Source: PSRF01 sp051000815
GTDB taxonomy: Bacteria; Acidobacteriota; Blastocatellia; Pyrinomonadales; Pyrinomonadaceae
Assembly: GCA_051000815.1 (NCBI GenBank)
Contig: JBPCNX010000079.1
Span: 1 to 64,000, forward strand
Length of the DNA stretch: 64,000 bases
Direction of reading: 5' to 3'
Shown one piece after another: positions 27,051 to 36,566 of the stretch. The translations under genes were made by a program, and so were the position numbers. The notes under the pieces are model-generated. The model was given only the letters and a program-made list of their open reading frames with translations, was not told the origin of the DNA and did not search any database. The number at the start of each line of letters is the position of its first letter. Within the stretch, counting starts at the first letter, position 1.

Positions 27051-28046
27051 ATGGTTCCCATCTCAATTCTTGATCTGGTTCCTGTCATCGTGGGTGAAAC
27101 ACCACGCGAGGCTCTGCCGCAGAGTCTGGATCTTGCCCAGCATGCTGAGCGTTTTGGTTACAAGCGGATCTGGGTTGCCGAGCATCACAACATGACGGGC
27201 ATCGCGAGTGCGGCGACCTCCGTCGTGATCGGTTATCTCGCTTGCGGCACCTCGACTATCCGCGTGGGTTCCGGCGGCATCATGCTGCCTAACCATTCGC
27301 CGCTCGTAATCGCCGAGCAGTTTGGCACGCTCGAATCACTTTATCCGGGTCGGATTGACCTGGGTCTGGGCCGCGCGCCCGGTACCGATCAACGCACGCT
27401 GCGTGCGTTGCGCCGCGATCCTAGGCGCGCTGACGATTTTCCCGAAGACGTATTGGAGCTGCAGTCGTTACTCGCAGCAGTCAAACCCGGCGACCCTCGC
27501 CAGGCTGTTCGTGCTGTTCCGGGCCGCGGCACTGAAGTTCCCATCTGGATTCTGGGTTCGAGCACGTTCGGCGCCGAACTCGCCGCGGTGCTCGGACTGC
27601 CTTACGCCTTCGCCTCACACTTCGCGCCGGACTATCTGTTCGATGCACTTGTGATCTATAGGAAACAATTCAAGCCGTCGAAGCAACTCGACCACCCGTA
27701 CGCAATGGTTGGGGTCAATGTCGTCGCTGCGGATACCGATGAGGATGCGCGACGGCTGTTTACTACGGTGCAGCAGTCGTTCACAAATCTACTGCGCGGC
27801 AGTCCAGGGAAATTGCAACCGCCGATCGACGACATCGAGGAGTATTGGACGCCGCCGGAAAAACATCAGGCTTCGCGTATGCTGAAGCATTCGATTGTCG
27901 GTTTCTCTGAGATTGTGCGGAGAGATCTGGAAGGCTTCGTGGCTCTAACGAAAGCGGATGAGTTAATGGTGGTCTGCAGCATCCATGATCACGCTGCCCG
28001 CCTCAGGTCGTACCAGATTGTTGCCGACATCGCCCGTGCGAGCTAA
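27051..28046 (+). CDS. LLM-class flavin-dependent oxidoreductase
   Basis: 331 residues, luciferase-like TIM-barrel. Characteristic segments are the N-terminal LDLVPV, GYKRIWVAEHHNM (about 37-49), RVGSGGIMLPNHSPL (72-86) and LYPGRIDLGLGRAPG (about 97-111), typical of the group-1 YhbW-like subfamily. It would use reduced flavin and oxygen on an unknown substrate. It stands alone. Confidence 0.9.
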   Translation: MVPISILDLVPVIVGETPREALPQSLDLAQHAERFGYKRIWVAEHHNMTGIASAATSVVIGYLACGTSTIRVGSGGIMLPNHSPLVIAEQFGTLESLYPGRIDLGLGRAPGTDQRTLRALRRDPRRADDFPEDVLELQSLLAAVKPGDPRQAVRAVPGRGTEVPIWILGSSTFGAELAAVLGLPYAFASHFAPDYLFDALVIYRKQFKPSKQLDHPYAMVGVNVVAADTDEDARRLFTTVQQSFTNLLRGSPGKLQPPIDDIEEYWTPPEKHQASRMLKHSIVGFSEIVRRDLEGFVALTKADELMVVCSIHDHAARLRSYQIVADIARAS

Positions 28047-28094
28047 TGCCGCCACTGCTCAAGTAATTCAACCGGGCTTAGTACGCAAATAGAA

Positions 28095-28742
28095 CTAAGT
28101 TTTGTTGATTAGAAGTTGAAAGGCAGGTTCATCGTACAAGTTTTCGAAGTCAGGATCACGCGCGATGAGGTCGAAATGCCAGTCCCCGTTCTTGATAGCT
28201 TGATTCGGCATCGATATTGCTTCTTCCTTGAGCCCCAGAACCGAATATGTACAGGCGGCATTGTAGAGTGTGCTGGCGTCATGGGGACTGGCGGCCACGG
28301 CCTTTTCCAGTTCCGCGACTGCATTAGGCGTATCCCCAACACTAGCAAAGTTCCCAGCGAGCAGGATGCGAGCTCTGACGTTTTCGGGAGCCCATTCTAT
28401 TTGCCACTGCAGAACTCGAGTTTGTTGCTGCCTCAGACGGCTTGCCTTCTCCCATTCTTTCAGCTTCCTAAAAACACTCGTATAGGGCAAATAGACGTTG
28501 TAATCATCCCCGCTCACTTCAATCGCGCGGTCTGCCAGTTCTGCAGCGTCATTTAACCTGTCGGTGAGAAACAAAGCCGAACGGCGCTTCTTCAGTTTTT
28601 CATCGCCCATGCTTTCCGGAGGCAGACTTTTAATCGCTACCGTACGTTGCAGTTTTTGATCGATCGCCTTGTAGACCACCCCCATTCCGCCCCGGCCCAG
28701 GGTGCTTGTAATCTGGTAATGAGAGATCTTGGTAATACTCAT
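28095..28742 (-). pseudogene. remnant of a Ser/Thr kinase-TPR protein with the kinase core deleted
   Basis: The 215-residue frame begins like a PknB-type kinase: HYQITSTLGRGGMGVVYKA, then VAIKSLPPE (residues 8-43). After about residue 52 it jumps to a TPR tail (RLNDAAELADRAIEVSGDDYNVYLPY and on). The catalytic loop, DFG and activation segment are missing. The simplest reading is an in-frame deletion inside a longer kinase-TPR gene. The frame is intact, so a product could still be made, but it cannot be an active kinase. Confidence 0.75.
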
Positions 28743-29508
28743 GGTGATTCAATTCCCCGATGGCTCTTCGCATTCCGCCACATCGTTCCGATAGATCATC
28801 GCCACGTTGTCTCAATCCGCCACCATCTTAGCGCGTCGCGTTTTAATCGTTGCGGCAATGAATATGACGATGAGCGGTGGAGGAGTGGATCGTTTCGAAT
28901 AGCAGGCGGTTCCTTACCCCGGGACAATTGTTCTAACGATGCTGACAGTCTTACGTTTCTTCACGAAAGAAGCAACAGGTCTCAGCTGGCCCGATTTTTG
29001 TGGGTGATGCGACATCGAAGTCATCAGGCAGGGCTGCCGTTCAAGGATGTGCGGACGATTTCTTAGAATCTGCTGTCTCACTGTATGTGATAACCAACTG
29101 TTTCGGCACGCCAGTGAGATTTAGAAAGGCCTTTTTCTCAGGTCGCTATTGCCCTTGCTCGAGATCGTTCTCCTGCTATGAACTCGCTATCAATTCACAT
29201 CCGCTAAACCGGCCGGTGCCCCGGAAAAATCAGAGCACTGAAAGTGCGAAATAGATTATGAGGCAAAGGGGTATGCCGCTCATTCAGAGCTGAGACAAAC
29301 TGGTTTGCTTCCCCAGGGGCGACGTGCTTCGCTGCGATCAAACGAGGAATCCCTCAGCAGCAACTCCACTCCGGTCGCCGTTTGGAGAGCTCGTAGAATT
29401 ACCAAAAGATCAAAGTATTAAGTACAAGTTCGGTCTAAGAACCGCGACAATGACTTTGAAAAGACTTACCATTGCGACCGCCTCCTTATTACTCGCTGAT
29501 GAGTTTCT
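28743..29508. other. 766-bp stretch without a supported gene
   Basis: No convincing coding region, RNA gene or tandem array was seen. A 19-base sequence, GGCGACGTGCTTCGCTGCG at 29318-29336, recurs exactly at 36548-36566. Confidence 0.5.
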
Positions 29509-30003
29509 ATGACCGACAACGATAAACCCTGCCCCTGTGGCTCTGGTGTCAACTTCGCGGATTGCTGCGAGCTAATAATCAACGGCGAGCGAGAGAGCCA
29601 AAGTGCCGAAGAGTTGATGCGCGCCCGCTATTCGGCCTTCGCTACCGGTGCAATCGACTTCATCGTCGCCTCTACTCATTCACGCACGAGACCAGAAATC
29701 GACACTCAATACATCCGTGAGTGGTCACAAACATCCACTTGGCGTGGGCTGCAAATCTTCGACACCAAACTTATCGACGACAACAGAGCTTACGTCTCTT
29801 TCGAGGCTCTGTTTACGCAAGCGGGAAAGGATCAGAGTCATAAGGAAAAGGGCGAGTTCGAACGTGAGGACGGAAAATGGCGCTTTGTCACCGGCGAAGA
29901 ACTGAAGAATCCCACAGTAAGGTATGAAACGCCACGCACGGGCCGCAACGAACCATGTCCCTGTGGCTCAGGCAAGAAGTACAAAAAATGCTGTGGTGCC
30001 TAG
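29509..30003 (+). CDS. YchJ-like protein with SEC-C motifs at both ends
   Basis: 164 residues. CPCGSGVNFADCC at residues 8-20 and CPCGSGKKYKKCC near the C-terminus are zinc-binding SEC-C motifs. Between them lies the UPF0225/YchJ domain (ARYSAFATGAIDFIVASTH). SEC-C motifs bind zinc and occur in SecA and many proteins of unknown role. It appears intact and stands alone. Confidence 0.9.
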   Translation: MTDNDKPCPCGSGVNFADCCELIINGERESQSAEELMRARYSAFATGAIDFIVASTHSRTRPEIDTQYIREWSQTSTWRGLQIFDTKLIDDNRAYVSFEALFTQAGKDQSHKEKGEFEREDGKWRFVTGEELKNPTVRYETPRTGRNEPCPCGSGKKYKKCCGA

Positions 30004-30365
30004 ATCAGCAACTCAAATAAATTGGATCCAGGAAATCACACCAAATAGCACTAAACAACAATTCTCGTCATTCTGTAGATTCGTGGATCGTTTTGTCTTC
30101 AACCATTCCTCGACGCGCATGGAATGGAATTGATTCGGACGCGACTGTGATCGGCGAACAGGATTAACGCGGCTAGGAATTACGCGGCGGTGAATTAAAG
30201 CTGTCGGGGCGTCCTCAGTGGGCGCCCTTGTTTCGTTTGTGAGATGCACGGCCAACAAGTCGTTTATGAAGTTGGGAGACCGTGGTACAAGAACAGGGTC
30301 GATTGTACGCCGAGCGCGGGGAGGCCGTTACCCAACTTGAAAGTTCGAAATCTGACGCATCTCTG

Positions 30366-31385
30366 ATGACCCGAATCGAAATCACAACGCTGATATTTGC
30401 GCACGTCAAATGGTTCGCACCGTTTGATGTAAACGTCACGCCGAAGCCAATCGGCGAGGTTCTCAATGGTCAATTTATAAAGTTCTTCCTTGCGTCAGTC
30501 GCCGCCGTCTGCGCTTTTTTCTGGGCAGACCGTACGGCTTACCGACGCGGACTTCTGCGTGAGCTTGACGCTCGACTGAAGCGGCTTGACGACTTGTCCG
30601 TCCTGATTCTTCGCTTAAGTGCGGCGATCTTTTTGATCTCGTTGTGGGTCTGGTATGAGGTGCACGGCACAGCTTTTTACATTACTCCAGAGCTTAGGAC
30701 GCATTCGCGGTATGTCCCGTGGCTGCAACTGGCGCTCGGGTTTTGCGCACTGTTTCGTCGCAGCCTGCCAGCCGTTGGTCTGGGAATATTTGCACTCTAC
30801 GGTTTGGCTGTCCGCGACTACGGCCTCTTTCATTTGCTCGATTACATGATCTTCGTCGGGCTCGGCTACTTCTTCACGGTGGGGACTATCAAGCGAGGGA
30901 AATGGCGCCAGTCAGGGTTCGTCGTACTTTTTGCGGCAACCGGGATTACGCTGCTTTGGGCGGCGATGGAAAAATTCGCTTATCCCGAGTGGAGTTACGC
31001 GATGCTTCGTTCGCATCCGGATATGCTCATGGGTTTGCAGCCTGAGACCTTCATGGTGCTCGCCGGTTTCGTCGAATTCAGTGTGGCTTTTGTCCTGTTA
31101 GGCGCCGTCTCAATTGCGGGACGTGTTGTGGCGCTGGTTTTCCAGGCAATCTTCATGCTGGCGATCTTCGAGTTTGGGCTGCTCGACGCGATCGGACATC
31201 TGATGATTATTGCCATCTTGTTTGTGCTTTTCATGCGCGGGCCGACGAGCGCGCGCGAGATTCTGGTGCTGCGAGAAAAATCGGTCGCGATGGAAATGTA
31301 TTTCATGATGGGTTTATATTTCCTGGCTTTTGTAATGATTTTCATCGCCTACTATGGTCTGCATTCCGTTCTTCACCGCGCGTAG
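30366..31385 (+). CDS. polytopic membrane protein, intact copy of a duplicated gene
   Basis: About 339 residues from ATG 30366, chosen because the second copy at 33971 begins at the matching ATG; a GTG at 30282 would add 28 residues. Eight hydrophobic segments are visible. The C-terminal half, with FAATGITLLWAAMEKFAYPEW, resembles DoxX-like proteins. Function unknown. The paralog 3.6 kb downstream is broken. Confidence 0.75.
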   Translation: MTRIEITTLIFAHVKWFAPFDVNVTPKPIGEVLNGQFIKFFLASVAAVCAFFWADRTAYRRGLLRELDARLKRLDDLSVLILRLSAAIFLISLWVWYEVHGTAFYITPELRTHSRYVPWLQLALGFCALFRRSLPAVGLGIFALYGLAVRDYGLFHLLDYMIFVGLGYFFTVGTIKRGKWRQSGFVVLFAATGITLLWAAMEKFAYPEWSYAMLRSHPDMLMGLQPETFMVLAGFVEFSVAFVLLGAVSIAGRVVALVFQAIFMLAIFEFGLLDAIGHLMIIAILFVLFMRGPTSAREILVLREKSVAMEMYFMMGLYFLAFVMIFIAYYGLHSVLHRA

Positions 31386-31415
31386 CGTTTCCGAAGCGGC
31401 CAACGGCCTCATGCA

Positions 31416-31647
31416 GTCAGTACCACCAGGGGGTAGCGGTGGGTCGGGAGATTTCCTGATTGGAGAGAGCCAATTGCCGATTAGTTGAAGTCAGTACCAC
31501 CAGGCGGTAGCCGGTGGGCCGATACGCCGGCACTTAGTCTTGCGACATCGCGCCCGACATCCGAAACTCGAATAATGAATCATTAACAAGAAAGGTCTTG
31601 AGCCTTAGCGCACCGGCCCACCCGCTACCGCGAGGTGATACTGACTC
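31416..31647. repeat. GTCAGTACCACCAGG-type palindromic repeats, three copies
   Basis: GTCAGTACCACCAGGNGGTA and GCCGGTGGG-like ends appear at 31416-31446 and 31490-31520, and inverted at 31613-31647, where the copy runs into the stop codon of the MFS gene. A further copy lies at 35053-35081. Confidence 0.7.
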
Positions 31648-32914
31648 AGGTCACTGCGTCACCACCCCGTCCGGGCACCTTCACGAACCATGCACTCACG
31701 GCGAGCAGCAACACAATCAATGTCAAGGCATAGAACATGGCTGCGTAGGAACCTGTTCGCGCTACACACTCAGCGAGAAGCAGAGGCCCAATTGCCGAGG
31801 CGATAACTGTGAGGGCTTGCGCCGCACCCTGAATCTTACCAAGGTGCGCACGACCATAAGCACGACTCCAGAACGCGAAGAAAATCACGATCACAAAACC
31901 GCCGGCCAGTCCCATCACGAACGCGTACGCAGCGACATGAGTCTGAGTTCTAACATGTGGCAGCGCCAGCAGCGAGCCGGCGAGCAAGACCATCGCGAGT
32001 GCTAACAAGCGGTTCATTCGTCCGCGCGAAATCAGCCAGCCTCCCAGAAAGTTACCGACAAGCGCCGTCAGAGCGACGATAACAAGGCTGCGGTGATAGG
32101 TAGACGCGTCGAAACCTCTTTCCGCCAGGATTGACTCATTGAATAGCGCGATGCCGGAAGCAATCAGGCCGTATGTGGCGCTGGCTATTCCAAACACCCA
32201 AAATCCAGGGGTAAGCAATGCCTGCCCGAGAGTGAATCTGAAAGTTGCCTCATCGTTGACATGCGCTCGTGAGGTGTCGACGTCAGGCTGAAGCGAACAC
32301 GATTCGGGAGAGTTTCGCACGAGGAGCAACGAGAGAGGCGCGAGTCCAAACATCAACGCCAGGCCGACTGTCCACCAGGTTTGACGCCAACCACTCTCAA
32401 TCACCATTGCGCCTATTAGTGGAAAGGCCAGCATAAAACCAACGCTGAGGATCACCGTGTAAGCGGCCATCGCCAGGTTAAGACGGCGCACAAACCACTT
32501 GCCAACCATAGTGATACTGACGACCGAGAGGGCGCTCTGTCCCAGCCCGCGCGTAAGTGTGATCAGAATTGCCAATAGAAAGGCGCTTTGTGCTCCACTC
32601 ATCAACAGCACTGCGGTTGCGAGTGCGAGAGTCACGATGGTCAGGACGATCCGGCTGCCAAACCGATCGATCAATCTTCCCACTCCAAGACAAAAGAGGG
32701 CGCCAATCAACGTTGCCCAAAGGTTGATGCGGGCGAAGTCAACGCGATTGATTTGCAGGTCTGCAAGTAACGGTTCGGTGATGAGTCCCAGGCCCTGGGT
32801 CCGGCCCGGCAGAGTTCCCACCATCGCTAACGCCGCCACAAACACGTTGACCCAGCCGTAGTAAAACGGAAGGGCTATTGGTCCAACCACCGGACGGCGC
32901 ATCTCAGTGTTCAT
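31646..32914 (-). CDS. MFS transporter
   Basis: 422 residues, about twelve hydrophobic segments. The loop between helices 2 and 3 carries GRLIDRFGSR, the MFS signature. It resembles monocarboxylate/oxalate-formate-type members by its early YYGWVNVFVAALAM segment, but substrate cannot be assigned. Both ends abut palindromic repeats. Confidence 0.85.
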   Translation of the reverse strand: MNTEMRRPVVGPIALPFYYGWVNVFVAALAMVGTLPGRTQGLGLITEPLLADLQINRVDFARINLWATLIGALFCLGVGRLIDRFGSRIVLTIVTLALATAVLLMSGAQSAFLLAILITLTRGLGQSALSVVSITMVGKWFVRRLNLAMAAYTVILSVGFMLAFPLIGAMVIESGWRQTWWTVGLALMFGLAPLSLLLVRNSPESCSLQPDVDTSRAHVNDEATFRFTLGQALLTPGFWVFGIASATYGLIASGIALFNESILAERGFDASTYHRSLVIVALTALVGNFLGGWLISRGRMNRLLALAMVLLAGSLLALPHVRTQTHVAAYAFVMGLAGGFVIVIFFAFWSRAYGRAHLGKIQGAAQALTVIASAIGPLLLAECVARTGSYAAMFYALTLIVLLLAVSAWFVKVPGRGGDAVT

Positions 32915-32957
32915 ACTTCAGTTTTCCGCGACAGTATCAGGATCGCGCGCTTTCTCA

Positions 32958-33158
32958 GTCCCGCAGGGACGAAATGTTTTCCCGTCCCGGAGGGACGTAA
33001 TGTTTATAGAACGCGCGACTTACAAAAGTCTTCTTCCTCGCTCCTGAGGAGCGAAACATAACACCCACTCTTGACGGAAACATCGCGCTCCGCTGGAGCG
33101 CGGATCCTGGGATTCACAGTTGGATCTATAAACATTCGGCCCCTCTGGAGCCAGAGCG
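32958..33158. repeat. dispersed palindrome (GTCCCGGAGGGAC ... AATGTTTAT type)
   Basis: AGTCCCGCAGGGACGAAATG and CGTCCCGGAGGGACGTAATG at 32958-33008, with the mirrored ATAAACATTCGGCCCC near 33126-33142; inside are GCTCCTGAGGAGC and GCTCCGCTGGAGC hairpins. Related to 10152-10310. It overlaps the 3' end of the next gene. Confidence 0.7.
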
Positions 33159-33665
33159 TGATTGGGTCAATGACCTGACAATTCGCAACCAGATGAGCGC
33201 TAAGAGAAGGCAAGTGGCCAATCCGAGCCAACGCATAATGCCATCACCAAAGACAACCGTTGCGTTGAAGATGATAAAGATTAGGAGACCGTGCCATGCG
33301 GCGACGAGGGGCCACGGTCGCTTACGGTAAGACCCAAGACCACTGCGCCACCACCAGGCAAGGTCCAGAATCCAGGCAATCAGCAGGGCATAGTTGATGA
33401 AGAGACCACCGCCCCAGTTGAAGCCGAATACCTCTTCAGTTTGGCGAGCAGTGTCGCCATAAGCGGCCGCGTGACTCCAACCGTGATAGAACTGAAATGC
33501 GCTTATGAAATGCGCAACCAGGCTGGCACAGGCAACGCTCCACACCACTCGTGCTGCCGAGTCCCCATGTTCTCTTCGAGACAGAGCGAAGATAACACTC
33601 CCTACGGCATAGCCAACGATGGAAACCCAGATCGTGCTGCGCGTTAAGAATTCTCCAACGTCCAT
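33126..33665 (-). CDS. small polytopic membrane protein
   Basis: 179 residues with five hydrophobic segments (about 12-28, 40-57, 85-105, 117-135, 140-160). Family not recognised. The last nine residues and the TAG stop are encoded by the palindromic repeat, so the natural C-terminus has been replaced or extended by repeat insertion. Confidence 0.65.
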   Translation of the reverse strand: MDVGEFLTRSTIWVSIVGYAVGSVIFALSRREHGDSAARVVWSVACASLVAHFISAFQFYHGWSHAAAYGDTARQTEEVFGFNWGGGLFINYALLIAWILDLAWWWRSGLGSYRKRPWPLVAAWHGLLIFIIFNATVVFGDGIMRWLGLATCLLLALIWLRIVRSLTQSRSGSRGAECL

Positions 33666-33826
33666 CTTGTCGAATGCGATTTGCTAATTGCCGTCGTGTC
33701 GTTCGGAAAGTTCACTCATGCGCTTATCGTATCTACAAGGGTAGAATTTGTTAAGAACTGTCGAGGATCGTGAGTAATGCCTGTTGCCGTCCTCGCTGTT
33801 GACGTAATCTTAGGCAGGCCGTGTTT

Positions 33827-33877
33827 GCTGTTTACTTCGCCCTTGCTGTTCGCTGATTGTTGTTCACTGTTTACTGT
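33827..33877. repeat. heptanucleotide array, GTTCACT/GTTTACT type
   Basis: Seven consecutive 7-base units, the last five of the form GTTNNCT or close to it, in the 305-bp gap before the duplicated membrane gene. No gene in the gap. Confidence 0.75.
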
Positions 33878-33970
33878 TGGGAGACCTTCTCCACCTTGTC
33901 GTTAACTGACTGCCCGTTGCTGATCGCGACGCCAGGTCAATTTTGAAGTTCGAAATCTGAGACATCGCTG

Positions 33971-34990
33971 ATGACTCGAATCGAAATCGCAACGCTGATA
34001 TTTGCGCACGTCAAATGGTTCGCACCGTTTGACGTAAACGCCGCGCCCAAGCCGATCGGCGAGGTCCTCAATGGTCAATTCATAAAGTTCTTCCTGGCAT
34101 CGGTCGTCGCCGTCTGCGCTTTCTTTTGGGCAGACCGCACAGCTTATCGGCGCGCACTTCTGCGTAGGCTGGATGCTCGATGAAGAAGCTTGACGACTTG
34201 TCCGTTCTGATTTCTTCGCTTGAGTGCTGCGATCTTTTTCATCTCCGTATGGGCCACGTATGAGGTCTATGGGATAGCTTTTTACATTACTCCAGAACTT
34301 AGGACGCAGTCGCAGTATGTGCCGTGGCTGCAACTAGCGCTCGGCTTTTGCCCACTCTTTCGGCGCACCCTGCCGGCCGTTGGTCTGGGAATATTTGGAC
34401 TCTTCGGTTTGGCTATTCGCAACTACGGCCTCTTTCATTTGCTCGATTACATGATCTTCGTGGGGCTTGGCTACTTCTTCGTTGTGGCAACTATTAAGCT
34501 AGGGAAGTGGCGTCAGTCAGGGTTCGTCGTTCTGTTTGCGGCAACGGGGATTACGCTCCTGTGGGCGGCGATGGAAAAATTCGCTTATCCCGAGTGGAGC
34601 TACGCGATGCTCCGTTCGCATCCGGACATGCTGATGGGTTTGCAGCCTGAGACCTTCATGGTGCCCGCGGGTTTTGTCGAATTTAGTGTGGCTTTTGTGC
34701 TGTTGGGCGCCGTCTCAGTTGCCGGGCGTGTGGTGGCGTCGGTTTTCCAGGCAATCTTCCTGCTGGCAATCTTCGAGTTTGGGCTGCTCGACGCGATTGG
34801 TCATCTGATGATCATTGCGATCTTGTTTGTGCTCTTCATGCGCGGGCCGACGAGCGCACGCGAGATCCTGGTGCTGCTAGAAAAATCGGTCGCGATGGAA
34901 ATGTATTTCATGATGGGTTTGTATTTCCTGGCTTTCGTAATGATCTTCATCGCCTACTACGGTCTGCATTCCGTTCTTCACCGCGCATAG
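33971..34990 (+). pseudogene. second copy of the duplicated membrane gene, frameshifted
   Basis: Closely matches 30366-31385 over its whole length and a little upstream. Compared with the intact copy, one base is missing at about 34180 (CTCGACTGAAG became CTCGATGAAG), which creates an immediate TGA; one base is gained near 34212 (CTGATTCTTC became CTGATTTCTTC), which restores the frame. The 3' part from 34220 stays open. A product would need internal initiation. The compensating pair of indels fits a real pseudogene better than random error. Confidence 0.85.
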
Positions 34991-35052
34991 TATGATAACA
35001 GTTCCCGACATGACTTTGACCGCGTTAAGGGCGTCAATTGTGATTAGCTGGG

Positions 35053-35126
35053 GTCAGTGCCACCGGGCGGTAGCCGGTGGCTTTTCGATTGACGATTGAT
35101 GATTGACGATTGGTGGTTGCCGATGG
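35053..35126. repeat. GTCAGTGCCACC palindromic copy followed by CGATTGA heptamer array
   Basis: A copy of the GTCAGTACCACC family at 35053-35081 is followed directly by six 7-base units at 35086-35126 (CGATTGA, CGATTGA, TGATTGA, CGATTGG and variants), ending eight bases before the hydrolase stop codon. Confidence 0.8.
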
Positions 35127-35133
35127 TCCCGGG

Positions 35134-35991
35134 TCATTGTCCTTTCAGAAATATCGTGACGGCATTAGCGAACTGCTCTGGAATGTTATCCATCGCGTTG
35201 TGTCCCTCGCCTTCAAACCAAAGTAGAGTCGGATTGCGCAAACTGACTCTCAACGAATCGATTGCTGAGTTGAGTTGTGCTGAAGCAGTTTTGTTCCCCT
35301 TAAGCAGCAGCGTCGGAATTGCTACCTTCTTCATCCGTTTCGCGTCAAAACGATATTTGCTGAGCGCTTGAATCTCGCGAATCTGTATATCAATGCTCGA
35401 GACGCGACTGGGCCATGATGCCTTTTGCTTCATCGCCGCAATTTCAGCTGGGGTGATCATCACCACTTCCGCGAGGAAAGTTTCCAGCGCTCGCTCCCGT
35501 TCGCCGGCCCTAATCATCTTCGCCATTCGCTTGGCAACCGGCGTGTGATCGAGATCCTGCAAAGGCGGTTCGTAAAGAACCAGCTTTGCGATCTTGTTTG
35601 TCAGGAACGCCGCCTCCAGAGCACAGACCCCACCGAATGAATGACCCAGGACAAAAACCTGGCCCGGTCGAGAGTTAATGACGGCGGCGACATCCTCAAA
35701 TTCCTTCCTCAAGCTGTATCGCAAACCCGCTTCACTTTCACCGTGGCCGCGCCGGTCCATCGCACAAACAGTAAAGTGCGGCGCAAAGAATGGTAGTAGC
35801 GGTTTCCAACGGCTGCGGTCGCCTGAACCTCCATGAACAATCAGGAGACTTGGGCCTGTGCCAGTGCATTCGACAGCGATGCGTGTCCCATCTTTTGATT
35901 TAACAAACGAGCGAGAGGTGTCGACCGACTGCGCGAACGAGGAGGCCGCTAAAATTAAGGTGCAGGAAATAATGAAAGCAATTCGCATCAT
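35134..35991 (-). CDS. exported alpha/beta hydrolase
   Basis: 285 residues from ATG 35991 (a second ATG follows at once); the longer open frame upstream crosses repeats and is not coding. Signal peptide FIISCTLILAASSFAQ. The fold shows LLIVHGGSGD (oxyanion region), the nucleophile elbow GHSFGG, an Asp position in KVAIPTLLLKG-flanked sequence, and the catalytic His in GEGHNAMD. Substrate unknown. A short decayed relative lies at 40690-40800. Confidence 0.87.
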   Translation of the reverse strand: MMRIAFIISCTLILAASSFAQSVDTSRSFVKSKDGTRIAVECTGTGPSLLIVHGGSGDRSRWKPLLPFFAPHFTVCAMDRRGHGESEAGLRYSLRKEFEDVAAVINSRPGQVFVLGHSFGGVCALEAAFLTNKIAKLVLYEPPLQDLDHTPVAKRMAKMIRAGERERALETFLAEVVMITPAEIAAMKQKASWPSRVSSIDIQIREIQALSKYRFDAKRMKKVAIPTLLLKGNKTASAQLNSAIDSLRVSLRNPTLLWFEGEGHNAMDNIPEQFANAVTIFLKGQ

Positions 35992-36160
35992 CGGGATGTC
36001 GATGTTACCAAAGTTTGCGTCAGAGGGCCCAATTACTCTTGCGACGGAGTTCACCGGCAAAACGCGACGCTCAATCTTGCGGTTAAGAGAAGAGAGGATT
36101 TTTCTGTAGGTGGATCGTATTCCGCCGCAGCACGAACGATTCACGAAGCAACACACTAGC

Positions 36161-36392
36161 AATCGCAAATGATAAATGGAAAATGATCGGTCAGTCTCCC
36201 CACAGTTCGGGTTAGCCGGTGGGCTCTTTCGATTGTCGATTGGCGATTGGCGATTGATGATTGCCGATTGCCACGCAGATAAGAGGTAATCGAAGAATTG
36301 GCAATCGGCAATGAACCGATTGACCAATAGAGTTGGCGCGTTTACGCGCCATCCCGAAGGGCTGCTCAGCCAGCCGTTCGACGGCTGGTTTA
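36161..36392. repeat. heptamer arrays (AATGATA, CGATTGG types) and REP-like hairpins
   Basis: In the 575-bp gap 35992-36566: four AAT-starting 7-base units (36161-36188); six CGATTGN units (36230-36271) with complement units at 36296-36316; then hairpins GGCGCGTTTACGCGCC (36334-36349) and CCAGCCGTTCGACGGCTGG (36370-36388). No gene supported. Confidence 0.8.
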
Positions 36393-36566
36393 TACTTGGC
36401 GATAATTTGCTTCAGGCGGGCTTTCCTCGTGAACGAGGCACATCAGCTAATTGCCCAAAGTCTTCTGCCCTCATTCCGCTTTGATTGAACCTGATTCCTA
36501 ATTCGTGTGTACAGCGGCCTAAGACAATGTTGGTATGCGTTCACAGCGGCGACGTGCTTCGCTGCG

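Noticed and set aside
28647..29066. 139-codon plus-strand frame near the kinase remnant
   Set aside because: Overlaps the remnant antisense and shows no family features.
35992..36327. N-terminal extension of the hydrolase frame
   Set aside because: Passes through heptamer arrays and precedes a clear signal peptide start at 35991.
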